DNA of 64,000 bases from Ailanthus altissimus (taxonomy: Eukaryota; Streptophyta; Magnoliopsida; Sapindales; Simaroubaceae), in NCBI GenBank assembly GCA_946807835.1, contig OX327690.1:6172501-6236500 (forward strand), written 5' to 3'. Within the stretch, counting starts at the first letter, position 1. Each line of letters opens with the position of its first letter. This document shows, piece after piece, positions 23,201 through 35,036 of this stretch. Position numbers and translations under genes: made by a program. Below the pieces are notes generated by a model. That model worked only from the letters and a program-made list of their open reading frames with translations, was not told the origin of the DNA and ran no database searches.

Positions 23201-26200
23201 TTTTGCTGTATCCAAGCTAATTCCAACCCAACCCGTGTCATGAATAAAATGTGACCAATTAACCAAACAACAAAACTACTTTTTATAAATAATATTTTGT
23301 TGTTGCATCAAAACATATAAATGTGGGCTAATTTGGCTAACATTGAACTTGGTTTATTAAAATGGTTGAATAATAGAATATTGAGATTATTTAGGAATAA
23401 ATATTGGATTCTGTGATTGTGTATTAATGTTTTGGGATCTATATATAAAGAATAGCTCTTTCTTCCTTCTATTGGGAAATTTAGTGGTATTTAAGTCATG
23501 TGGAATATAATATGGTCAAGGTTATTGATTTTATGGTAGGATTTCATTGACAGCAAAAGATGTCATGACAAATTTTTCCATGTTTCTTCTATTGCTACTT
23601 CTAGTTATAATTGCCTTGTACTTATCTCATGGTTAGCTGTTAAGCTAACATGTGCTTTCTTATTTATGCATGTTTTGATATAATTACTTGTGTGTATGTG
23701 TACTCTTTGTAAACCTAGTTTTTGGTTAGAACTTATAGCCTTACATGATTTTTCATGTCTTCATATGGAGAAAGATTTTTCATGACCTTTTATTCCAACA
23801 GGAAGCTCGCCTACCATTACAAGTATGGGTCACTCAGAAAGGCAATGGCTTGCTAACAGAAGAAGGTCAAAATGATGGTGAGCTGCTGTTGATTGCCTTT
23901 ACATCTAAATGTAAATGAGAAAGTATTGATCTTTTGGCCCAAAATTTTAATCATCAACGAATAGGAGCTATTATGTAATTATTTATCATTCAACGACTAC
24001 TCCTACCTAGGATCTATTGACGGCCAATAATAAAGTGTTGCTGACCTAAATATTCTTTGATATTGTGACATATTAAATCTAAGACATTTTCATTTACAAC
24101 CTTAAATTGATGCGTGATGAGTAAACTAGTGTCACATATGGTGAAAAGGAAGCATGATCTTGAGCAAAGACGGACGAATTTTAGTACTGGCTCATTTTTG
24201 AAGAGCATTTTTTTTTTCTTTGTTAAGAAATGGATGATACTTGGATAGAAATGAAAACTTGGTGATGTGCATTTTACTGCATTTGTTAATTTATTAGCTG
24301 TAAATAGCATTTTGCTGCTGATTGAGTAGTTAATAATTGAAACGGGAAATGTTATGTCCTTGGGAAAACAAAATAGCTGTGTTAATGCTTATCAGAATTT
24401 TATTTTGCTTCTTATTAATTCGAAGTTGTCGTGACAAGGAAGATTATAAGAGAAATTCTATGTCGGATGCGAAGGGTTTTAATGAGTAATGCATGCATTT
24501 TACTAAATATATACAACTTCACCATGCATGCGTGGCTTATGGCTTAAAGTGAGCCAGTTGCATAACTTAAGATTTATGCAATGAGGTTCAATCGTTACTG
24601 CCACTTCAATATTCAATTTTGTTGCTTAACTATGTTGTTCTCTTCTGACTACGCTGACATGCTCAGATGATTTGGTATCTGTCCTGATGGCACTGAAGAG
24701 TTTTTCATCTGGTGATTATTAAGGAAAATCTTACATTCACAGCCCCCAAATATTGGTTCAACAACCTATGTGTTATGTTTACAGATTTGTCTTTTTTGTG
24801 CAAGTGCATTCTCATGGTCTAAAACTGCTGAATGCCATTTGAAGTTTCTAGTTGTAGTGGCCCTGTTGCATCTTGCATGTTTGATAGATATCTTATTGAA
24901 ATTAGCTAAACTGTCTTTAGGTTAAGTCTTACAATTCATGAAGCTTTTCTGGCTTCTAATCTTAGGCTTTCTCTTTCATTTTTCTTTTATCAGGAATTAT
25001 AATTATAAGATTTGAAAGGTGTTATACTCTCTGTTTACTGGTGGTGCATCATTTGTGCTACTGTGTTTGAATAGGAATTTATAGGGTCAAAGCAAAGAGG
25101 ATAAAGTACATAATTTTTCTTTTTATAATTGATGCTATCTTTTTTGAGTAATTGATTTTCGTACTTGTATTGAGAATAAATGTCCCTATGTATGTCTGTT
25201 AGGAAACATGTTCCTTTTAAGGTTCTTTTATTTTTTAAATGGAATCAAAGATGCCTAAAATGGCTGTGTAGCATGACGGAACCACGCTACAAGCTCAGCC
25301 TAACTGCAATTTTGCTGCTTAGTGTTTGTAATTTTTTAGTAATACCACCTAATTGCTTCTCCATACACTGTGGATGCAAAGGAATAACTTGAGAATTATG
25401 TTTATATGCTCATTGGTTTCAGGGATTGTTCCTGCTACCACCATCCAAATGGATATATATTGGAAAGAGATGGATGGAGATTCTGAATGGGTAAGCATAT
25501 AGTGTTGCTTATTTACATCATTTAGAACCATTTTAAATCTTAGAATCATTTTTTGGGGTCTTTTACAACAATTACAACAACATTTTTATTTCAATCAATT
25601 CTTTTTACTGATGAAGTTCATTATTACTAAATCATTTGATATTTTGATACAGTCTAGAGCAAATGATATATACGATGGAGTTGAGGAAGAATATGAGAGC
25701 TCCAGGGATGAGATCTCATCTGTCTATTCCTACAACCCCAGTAGAGAAAATATACTCAAAACCTTTGGAAGTTCACTATCATTGCAATCATCTACTGCAA
25801 GGTCTTCAACTAAGGATATTCCATCTTTTGAAGGAGAACTTATGAGGTTATCTTCAAATGCAGCACCTCCCAGATTATCTGTGGCTGAGGTTTTGTATGA
25901 TTCTAGTGTGGGTGAGTTATACCTGAGAATGTGCTGATCACCAGGTTCATTTCACGCCCAACACCCACCCACCCACTCTCCTCTCTATTTTAAAGAAACA
26001 GAATATACTAAGTTTTCTCAGCAATTTCATAGGCATCCCATCAAAGTGATGAAATCATTGTTATACAGCGTTTCTAAAATATAGTTTTTTTTTTCTTTTC
26101 AAAACAGATGTTCTATCACCTAGCAAATCAGCAGTTGTGTCTTCAAGCCAGCGGCAGAATCTTACAAAACTTTTTTCTGCAGATGATATGACAGGAGCAT

Positions 26201-28697
26201 CCCCTTCACCTCGAGCAGGATTCATCGAACCTGCAGGATGTGAGCGTACTTTACTTTCTTCTTTCATTTTTTTTTTCTTAACGGAGATAATATTTGTGAT
26301 CTGATTGTAACTTTGTTATCAATCCTGGTACCGCAAACATTTTCTGCAGCAGAAGGCTATATTTGAGGAAGGTCTTATAATATCAGGATGGATGACCAAG
26401 TTCTGCTAAGATTTTCTCCAAGAATTCTGATTCAACATATTACTTAAGTGATATGGTAACGGCAGTTTTGCATGTCGCTTGTGAGATATTTTATAGGATT
26501 TGACATTCTTCCCTTTGTTCTTTTTTTCTTTTTAATCTTTTATTTTATGTTCCTGTTTTTGGTTTTATTGACTTGTTTTGATATTAGATAGGTAGAACTC
26601 TTACTTTCTTTCATGAAGAAGGAGCTAGGAGATGTCTTGAGGTAATTTCATATTACAGGAAAATAAGTGATAGTGAAGTGCTGTTAATCCTTCTTGACTT
26701 TGACTTGCATGTTTGGTGTCTGGCAGGTTTCAGTAATGTTAGAAACATCTGAGACTATAAGTTGTCGTTTTGTTCATCCTTCTCGTAGAAATTCCCCAAC
26801 AATTGCAAAGGTTTACCTTTTGATTCTGCTATCTTCAGCTCAGAAATTATTGAATTAGATTTGTACTTATTTTTATAATATTTGTGGAACACATTGACAT
26901 GCTTTATGTTATTTCAGAACCTCAGTGCAAATACTTACGAGGAAATTGTCAAATTTCTGGGTGGAAAATTATGGAATAAAAGAAGAAAAAAATTTGTAGT
27001 ATGCGATTACTGGGAAGATGATATTGATGAAGCTATGGGAACAAATGGTATCTCTACCTATCCATAAAATTAAGTGTATTTTCTCCAATTTTCTAAAGAT
27101 AGCCCATAATAGAAGCTAATAATGTAGTTTGACTTAAATTTTGATTCTGCTTTCTCAGCATGCACTGGCAGTGTGCCATCCAGGTCTAGTTTGTCGTTTA
27201 TGCTTTGAAAATCAGGCAGTGTATGGGAGTTTTGTGTACTAATTCTTTATTAATAATTGAGTGATTTAGAAAGCTCTCTTCCATTTGCTACTTCATATTG
27301 ACAATGTTTAGTGCCTGATTATGGCTTTTTGTATCTGAATATATGTTGAAAGGGCTACAGCTTTACTTTGGATGGGTCATATGTATCACATCTCTGGTCT
27401 AGAAATAAGAAGATATAAAATGCTAGCCTCATGGTTCATTGTTCAGATTAGAAATCATACGACTGCCTTCCAATAGCTTAGTAGAGAATCTAGGTATATG
27501 CTACTGTCTTGGTAAAATATAAGAACTTAATTCTTTTTTTTTTTAACTTGTGATACTAAGAACGCCCTTGACCTTTCTATGTTCACCAAGTTGTAGACTG
27601 GGGATGATTGCTGGACACTTGGAACCTTGGTGGTCAGGAAGAAGAAAAAGAATTTAAAATTATTGAGAATTAAAGACAAATCAAGCTGAACCCTCTTATA
27701 TAGTGTTTATCTAATTCTATATTTTCTGTTGGAGGTCTTTTATGAGCCTGATATTCATGATGCAATGTATCTCAATTTCTATGCCTTTACTATTGGAAAT
27801 ATCTACACGTGGGCCTGCCAATTAAATGACTCAAATATTTACATTTTTTGGGAATTTCGAAGGATTAAGTTTTAAAAGTTGACACTATTACAAATATTAG
27901 ACATTCTAATACTTTTATTTAACAGCATCTATGCCGAATGATTCCTGCAGATTCAGAGTGATCACCATGAGGTTGTTGCAGATTTGGTTCAGACAAGCTT
28001 CCTTTTTAGTATTCCAATGGATGGGCCCATGTCCTTTTCCACCCCTCATGTTTCTGTGCAATGGGCTCTGCGGTTTGAATTTCTTACCACTCCAAAGCAT
28101 GTGCAGTGGACGAGGTATTACAATATATTCTCATCATTGCAGCATCTTACAGTCCTATCTCCTTGTTTAAAAAAGTAATGCATTGCTTAAAGTCCGTCCT
28201 CCAAATTTCAATGGTGATAAGTGTGATTATGAAAATAATTGCGCTTGAATTATTAAGCAGTAAAGGTTTATCTTCATCAGTTTATTAATTCAATAATAAT
28301 TTGGAGTATATGAAAATTGCCGTCACAAATGTAAGATGAGAAATTTTAATGGTATGGTGAAATAAAGGTACCTCATGCTGTTTCTACTTGTCCATCTTGG
28401 GATAGCTCAGTATTAACCATGCATAACTTCTATTCCCTTAATGCAGAATCAGCATTTTTTTCTTACACAAGAACTTGCTTTTGCTGCAATTTTAATTTTT
28501 TAATATTTTTATCTGCTGCCTGAATTTGACTTTAGGTTTTCAAATTCAGATATGAGCATCCTCTTCTCATAGAGGGTAGAGACAAATGTGAGTGGATACT
28601 TCCTATAACTGTACATGCACCTCCCCCTGGGACTATGGCATCTCACAATCGAAATGAGAAACCTTTCTCTTTGGAACCCCTGTGGGTCCGGACTTGA
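20259..28697 (+). pseudogene. RGP1-like protein, 12 exons, frame broken in exons 1 and 8
   Basis: It is homologous to RGP1 (Rgp1 family), the subunit that with Ric1 forms the Golgi exchange factor for Rab6/Ypt6 in yeast and animals. The start MLDRRFSLFGCGGG, then LPTLKLQTDKNVYRPGD (arrestin-like beta-strand), matches plant orthologues. Exons: 20259-20575, 20683-20760, 21463-21620, 23802-23877, 25423-25490, 25653-25911, 26108-26239, 26350-26455, 26588-26641, 26727-26810, 27951-28114, 28550-28697. All junctions are GT-AG and the phases agree. The end is SLEPLWVRT. Restored length would be about 547 residues. Lesions: in-frame TAG at 20469-20471; one extra G near 20511-20513 (after GIEKL); TGA at 26364-26366 where Arg is usual; one base missing near 26420. 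The other ten exons are clean. It is either a recent pseudogene or has local sequence errors. Confidence 0.85.
26918..27208 (+). other. Exon-like pieces inside intron 10 of the RGP1-like gene
   Basis: Between exons 10 and 11 lies an open 130-bp block (26918-27047), preceded by 'atttcag' and followed by 'gtatct'. It encodes NLSANTYEEIVKFLGGKLWN, then a basic run and CDYWEDDIDEAMGTN. A second block from 27159 (after 'ttctcag') continues in phase and stops at 27206-27208. Exon 10 ends in phase 0, so splicing into them would give an alternative C-terminus. The composition looks protein-coding (acidic and aromatic clusters, no low complexity). It is not part of RGP1 proteins known to me, and I do not recognise its source. 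It could be a captured gene fragment or chance. Confidence 0.4.
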
Positions 28698-29449
28698 AGG
28701 TGAAAATGTTTTAATTGAAACTCTCAAGCACAATAGCATTTTATTGAATAAACTTATTATCTGAATGTACATCTGAAGTATTTGATGTTGCATATATTTA
28801 ATACTAGATTATAGGAGGGTGTATAGGAGAAACATGCTAAAATTGTAAATTTCGTTGATTGATGCTGCATTAACCTGCTTACAATGGAAAGCAACCAGCT
28901 ATTATATGAAAATTGGCTGAGAGAATTCCTTTACCTTTGGTGCAAGAATATATCGCTTCAAAAACAAAAGAGAGAAATCTTACAATTATTGTTCTGCAAA
29001 TAGCATGTTCCAAATACTATCTCCGGTACTAGTTCAATCATATGTTGAACTTCATGCTTATGTGCTTCCTATTAATATGAAAATTTTATGACATAAAGTG
29101 TTTCACGATTTATTTTATTGTTTTTGGTGTTTCCATCTTCTTTAAGTTGTTGTCGACTATGTTATCAAACTTCAACGTACAAACGTAATGCTTGTGTTCT
29201 ATGTTACCTAAAGTGGAACATTCATCTTGCAATAATATCATCAACCAAATATGGTCTGAGTATGCAAATTATGGATTTGTTTCAGAATTTGATTGTTTTT
29301 ATTGGTGTCCAGTTGATTTTTTGCGGGAACAGCAAGGAAAAATCGGATAAGGGTGCACATACAGTCTTTATAGTGAGGAACTATAAAAAGCTAAGCCACT
29401 ATTTTTGTTAAGTTACCATGCAAATGGATCATACATGGGTAATACCGAC
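28698..29449. other. Intergenic region 3' of the RGP1-like gene
   Basis: AT-rich sequence presumably holding the 3' untranslated region of the RGP1-like gene. I see no further coding sequence, repeat or element boundary in it. Confidence 0.5.
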
Positions 29450-30085
29450 CTTTTTTTGTGACAAGAAATGCAACATTGGAGAGCAAACTCGAATTTCGCC
29501 TCATTGGTTGCACAGATAGACAGAGAGTGACTTGTGTCACTTTAATGTTCAGGAAAGTGTCAATTATTGATAGGAGATGACAAACAGATCTTAAATATTG
29601 ATGAGAACCAAATAACATAGAATAGGATTAAGTAGTATTTAATAAAAAATATTTTTCTCAATTTTTAAAAGATGAAAAAGAAATAGAATTCATCTATTTT
29701 ATTTAAGGCACAATGTCATTAATAAAATATGAACAGAAGTTTAAAGAGTGTTTTTAGGTTTATTAAGTAGGGAGTAAATCTGTATAACTTTTCAAATTTT
29801 CTTTTATATTGACAATGACATTGTGCCTTGGTAAGATGGATGTATTTTGCTTTTTTTTTTATCTTTTAAGAATTGAAAAAAATATTTTTCATTAAGTACT
29901 TCTTTGAGCTTATTTTATATTATTAAATTTTCATCAATATTCAAGATCTACATGATCTTTCACCAATGATTGACACTTTCCTAACACGTAAGTGTCATAA
30001 ATCACTTTTTGTCTATTTGTGCAACCAATGAGGTGAAATATCTCTTTCAACTTACAAATCTATTTCTTAGTAGCCAACAGGTCTT
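29450..30085. repeat. Head-to-head inverted duplication of Ty3/gypsy gag
   Basis: The left arm (about 29450-29750) carries gag on the plus strand (EFRLIGCTDRQRV..., then FNKKYFSQFLKD and GTMSLIKYEQKF). The right arm (about 29760-30085) carries the same gag on the minus strand (EIFHLIGCTNRQKV..., NEKYFFQFLKD, GTMSLS). The arms match over some 280-300 bp, visibly well above chance (for example 'cctcattggttgcaca' against its reverse complement 'tgtgcaaccaatgagg'), with almost no spacer near 29755. A transcript through it would fold into a long hairpin. Confidence 0.8.
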
Positions 30086-30416
30086 TTAAGCCTTCAAATG
30101 ATGGTAGTTTTCTAAACTACTTAACAATATGCAAATTATCATTATGGATTATTTGAGATCGTTATTGTTGGATCATATTGGTCACAACTTAAATAAAATT
30201 GTTGATGATAGCAGAAGTTTCTTCTGAAGTACTCTTATTCGCAGTATCAACCCTTTTAATAGTTCTTGGAATACGTCCCATCTTTTCAAAATTACATAAA
30301 TATGTGAGTAAGATGTCAAACAAATACATATACAATCTTAAGCCTTTGGCATTTGCTAAGCTCCCTTGACTAGATACATAAAAGTTTACATAATCCTATT
30401 TTTAGCTCTGATCCCA
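29760..30416 (-). pseudogene. Ty3/gypsy gag and leader (element D), with primer site
   Basis: On the minus strand, gag begins upstream of 30120 with the block KLPSFEGLKDLLAT, then LKEIFHLIGCTNRQKV and YDTYVLG, an arrangement typical of Del/Tekay-like Ty3/gypsy gag. Stops and frame changes are present and pol is missing. At 30405-30416 the plus strand reads gctctgatccca, the reverse complement of a primer-binding site close to TGGTATCAGAGC (initiator tRNA-Met). That marks the end of the LTR to its right. Confidence 0.7.
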
Positions 30417-30603
30417 CTAAAAGTTATCATGCTCTAGATTTAGAAATGTCTAACATACGACATGACTTACATTCATTCAATGATGTGTGTTCATAATTAA
30501 TATTGTATAAAATTTTAAACTTAAATTTTACATAAGAACCCTTAGTAAGTTGTTAGTAAATCCATCACAAAATTAAACTATAAACATACTCGGTGGAACA
30601 TAA

Positions 30604-32680
30604 TGTTGACGCAGTCAGATCTTAGGCACGTGAGTGTATGCATGTGCAATTATGTCTATTGCCTAATGCAGCGGAAATATAAATTTTGCAATAAATATAT
30701 TAATCATATTAATATATTTGTACAGTTAGAGAACTCACCAAACATGTGACATTATACACGTATTTTTTCTGGAGTCCGTATAGAGACCAACTCGCATGCA
30801 GTTCTAGTCACCAACTCGGTGGGCTTGGTGAGCTAGAACAGCAGCTCTATATTCAGCTTGGGATAAACTCTTAATCCCCAAAATAGCTGAGAGTGAATTT
30901 ACATCATTTTCTCCAAAAGAATAGGAAATGAAAATTTTGGAGTAATTTATAATTACTCTAATTGGAAGCAGAGAAAAAAATGAAACAATTTCATTTTTCC
31001 TCTCTTCTTTTTTTTTTTTCTTCTTCTTTCTTTCTTTTCTTTCTTCTCTATTTCTCTCTTCCCCCTCTCTCGGCCGAATGGCCTTCATCTTGCTTCTCTT
31101 CTCTTTCTTTCTCCATATATATATAATATATAATATAAATATAATATAATAATAATATGTAATATAAAATATTATATAATATAAATAATAATAATATAAT
31201 AATATATATTATATAATATAAAAAGAAATATATTTTGATTATTTAACTATTAAATAATCAAACTGAGAAAATGATCATTTTATCCCTCATAAATAATTAC
31301 CAAGTTCACCCCTTAGTGGGTCCCACCAAATCTCACATTTGGATAAACTCAACTGAGGGTCCACAGTACACTACGTGTCATAATACAATCAGTAAATAAT
31401 AATTATTAACTAATTGTTGTATTTAACACTTAAATACAGACACACACGCATTCCCGTGAAAGTACTAAATATTGCTGATTAAACAATTTAATCTGGCACA
31501 CTGCTCCAGTGCGCAACGAGTACACTCCATATTGCGGGACTCCCTAGGTCCTACGCCCGATTCGTCAAATGAAACTATTCCATGAGTCCGTGAGCAATGC
31601 CCCATGCACACGTCACGGATATACAAATCAGCACATTGAACCATGCAAGCTGAGGTTACAACGTATACGTATAGTCCTTCCGTCATGATATCCTAAATGT
31701 GCGGGGATATAGATTATCACCGTCAAATCCCATTGTGCTCATCCATATCTTATCTCCAGACTTGTATCTCACTGAACAATATGTGCAAACTCCTTTGTCA
31801 TATTGTTCTACCCTAGCAGAACTCTTTCCCGGGATTGATACTTGTGGCCACAAGATTTTTTTAGATACAGTCTCAAAGCATCTGGATATCGAACTCCCTA
31901 TAAGAGCTAATGGATTTCGTATCTGTACACACCGGATTCCATAAGCATCAGACCATACGCAGCGACACCCAGCAGTCACACCATAAAAGGTCTGTGACAT
32001 GTATGAAACCAAAGTATGGTGGATCACTTACAAGCCCACTGTAGCACTCAGGTCAAAGGACCATGTATACTACTCAACTCGAGAGGACCCTCTGTTGACG
32101 ACTTATATAGGATGTCTATCAGAGGCCCTCATGAGTCTGTCCCATATCCAGTCCTAACTAGATACCCATATGTCAATACGAGCTCTAAGCTCATGGTCGG
32201 TCAAGAACGACCATCTATACCCGACAGATACGACATATGCTAATTTATATATAAAGGTATCCACCAATAGACCCGCATCGATAGAAATAGATCAGGGACT
32301 ATTATTCGAGAACATACTTGCGCAACATGCATTTTCTAGCACCCGATTGCAACTCTTGCAACTATGCAGTTACTAGTATATTCCAAGGTCTATGTCTCAT
32401 TACAAACAAGGCTCTAACTCTTGGATCTGCTGAGTATTATAACCAGCTAACACTTAGCTGTGCTAACATTTAGCAATTATATCTCTCAGCGTGGCTAACT
32501 ATGAGCCCTTATCTAAACCTTTTAGATCTGATCCAAACTCCTTCAGATCTACAATGTCTGTAATGTTACATGCATAATACTATATAAATTAGGTATTAGC
32601 AATTTAATGGAAATGTACACTTGTATAAATACACAAGTATATGTACATTCAGGGATGGCATGTAAGCACCAACCCTAACA
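30604..32680 (-). mobile_element. Solo LTR of family S, copy 4
   Basis: This 2077-bp sequence runs from TGTTGACG to CCCTAACA, with a perfect 5-bp duplication 'cataa' (30599-30603 and 32681-32685). It has 'gcagcggaa' near the left end as in copy 2, a pyrimidine-rich run at about 31000-31060 and an AT-only run at 31118-31220. It lies in the LTR of element D. Open frames across 31465-32376 are chance frames in the LTR. Confidence 0.92.
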
Positions 32681-32685
32681 CATAA

Positions 32686-33890
32686 ACCAAATACAATCAC
32701 ACTTAATAAAATAATGCTTAAGTATTTATTCAATAAGGATAAAACAAATATCTCAAACTACATGTTCATAAATTAAATACCTAGCAACCTAATGAATTAA
32801 GTGACAGTAGAAGCTTTACCAAATCTACTAAACACGTATGTATCTTAGTTACCTAAAATCACAATAAACTATAATGAGTATAAAATGCAGTAAGTATACT
32901 AGTTTTAGTATACTAAAATACATATACGTATACACAATACATGAGCATGATATGCCATGATGGATCATAATAAAACATCTTATCAAAATCACATGTTAAG
33001 TAAACACTTAACATTCTTTCAAATTTATAATAAGATTAACATCACCCAACCATCACTTAGTAGGACTTCACATATTACAATATAATAACATACATATATA
33101 ATAGTTATAGGCTTTAAGCACCAATAATTTTTGTTTTGGAGCATTACGACACGTTGTCCCCCTCACGATTTTACTTTGGTTAATGTGTATTATGTATCAT
33201 TGTCCACACCCCCAAAAAGCTTCATTGTGATATTATCTATTTTAAGGTGGGACACCACTACCGCTCCCTCATAATTTTAACTAGAGTGTATAGCGTTACA
33301 TATTGCCGTCCCATACATCTAATACCTTGAGCTAATCATCGGTGATTCCTCTCACATAAGGGACACATATCACATATACCAATTTCGAAGGAAATGCCAC
33401 ACATAAAGGCTCAACATATCACATAAGATGTCAACCAAGCAAATAATGAGTTCAAGCATCCTCAAAGTACAAAACATATCTTATGGACATATTTTACTTC
33501 AAAAACTTTCTTTGTTAAACACATAAATGCTATTTATGTCCATACATAATGTCAATGTTCACGTTCATAAACATATGTTATTCACATTTTTATATCAAAA
33601 TATACTTTGACATAGCATAAATGCATCTCAAAGTACATTCACAAAATCATGCATAAACAATTACTATATTTATTGTAATTTCAGTGAAAATCTAGTATAC
33701 TTATCTCTCAACACTTTTGAAACACAATGCTTAATTCTCCTTAACCTATCAATGAAGATTAATCCTTTCATAAGTATTACTATTCACATAAAAAACTTTA
33801 AATAGCTCACAAAAGTTACACAAATCATATCAAATTGGTTCAATAACTTAGTTTCTCAAAACTTATCAATTTTGACCACTTGCAATTAAT
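32686..33890. other. Gene-free stretch between solo LTR and MULE
   Basis: Probably part of the D LTR. It is AT-rich and has a region of short GT-rich words at about 33120-33340. I see no coding sequence or sharp repeat boundary before the MULE terminus. Confidence 0.45.
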
Positions 33891-34345
33891 AAAAAAAATT
33901 TGGAAAAATTTTATAAATAACCCTCCTATTTTTTCATTATTCGTTTTTAACCAAATGTAAATTGATTATACTTTATTAATCAAAATTTTCATTTTTGGAC
34001 ACATTTGTCATAAGACCAAAATTCAAACTTATTTGGGAAATCTCCACTGAAAATTATCACAAAAAAAATTAAACTTTCAGATCAAAAATTTTGAAGTTAT
34101 CATTGCATAGATCAAGGCTTATACATATTTTTCACTTCAAACAAAAGAAATGGACGATTTTTAGTAAGTTTTGTTGAACTTTTATAAAATTTTAAATGTC
34201 TTTAAAAAATTATTAGTAAATTATTAGAATTTGTATTTGAAGCTAGTAATAAGTGAAATTATTGAATTATATGTTAAAAATGGGTTAAAATGGTGTAAGA
34301 AACGTTGAAAATAGATATAAAAAAATGAGATTTTTGGGTGTATTA
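33891..34345 (+). repeat. Left terminal inverted repeat of the MULE
   Basis: It matches the right end in inverted orientation with scattered differences and small gaps. Just inside it, 34350-34500 is unusually GC-rich and has the perfect 9-bp stem atctcaagc / gcttgagat (34391-34419). Confidence 0.83.
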
Positions 34346-35036
34346 TTGCGATGCAGACGGCGGCCGACCGCCGTTGCCAATCTCGGGGCCATCTCAAGCC
34401 CGCGATGCGCGCTTGAGATGCGCCCTTAAGGAGCATCGCGGACGTAATGTCACCGATGCTGCACTGTTGCGCCACGTGGCGACTGTATACGCTGCCACAT
34501 GGCGTAAAATAATTTATTAATTTTTGTAAATGTAGATTTAATTTTATTTAAATAAAATAAAATAAATTTAATGTTATTTAAATTAAATATATTAAATTAA
34601 TTTTTTTTAAAAAAATTAAAATTAAATGTAATATTATTTAAATTAAATAAAATCTAATTTAGAAGGAATGGATCTATTAAGTAATTAATTAATATTAATT
34701 AATAAGTTACTTAAACGACTCATTAATTTTGGTTTGTAACATTATTTATTATTTAATGAGTATCTTTTGTAATTATAATTTATATATTATTATTTTTATT
34801 TTAATATATACTTAATTATTATAATATGCTGATTAATATGTTAGTAATTAATTATTATAATATGTTGATTTTATATCTGTTAAATTAATTGTTTGTGAAT
34901 TTTATTTGGTAAATCATATTGTATGTTATTTAAAATATATGTATGCTTGTTATTATTTTTCATAATATTAATTTCTTAATTTTATTTATTTTCTTAATTG
35001 TTACAGGAAAGAGAACGTATCGAAAAAATATAAAAT

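Noticed and set aside
21621..23801. Possible transposon in the 2.2-kb intron 3 of the RGP1-like gene
   Set aside because: No terminal repeats, target duplication or coding motifs found; treated as ordinary intron.
31465..32376. Cluster of open frames on both strands (up to 114 residues)
   Set aside because: They sit in solo LTR copy 4, overlap each other on opposite strands, and are broken in copies 2 and 3; chance frames in a GC-richer LTR part.
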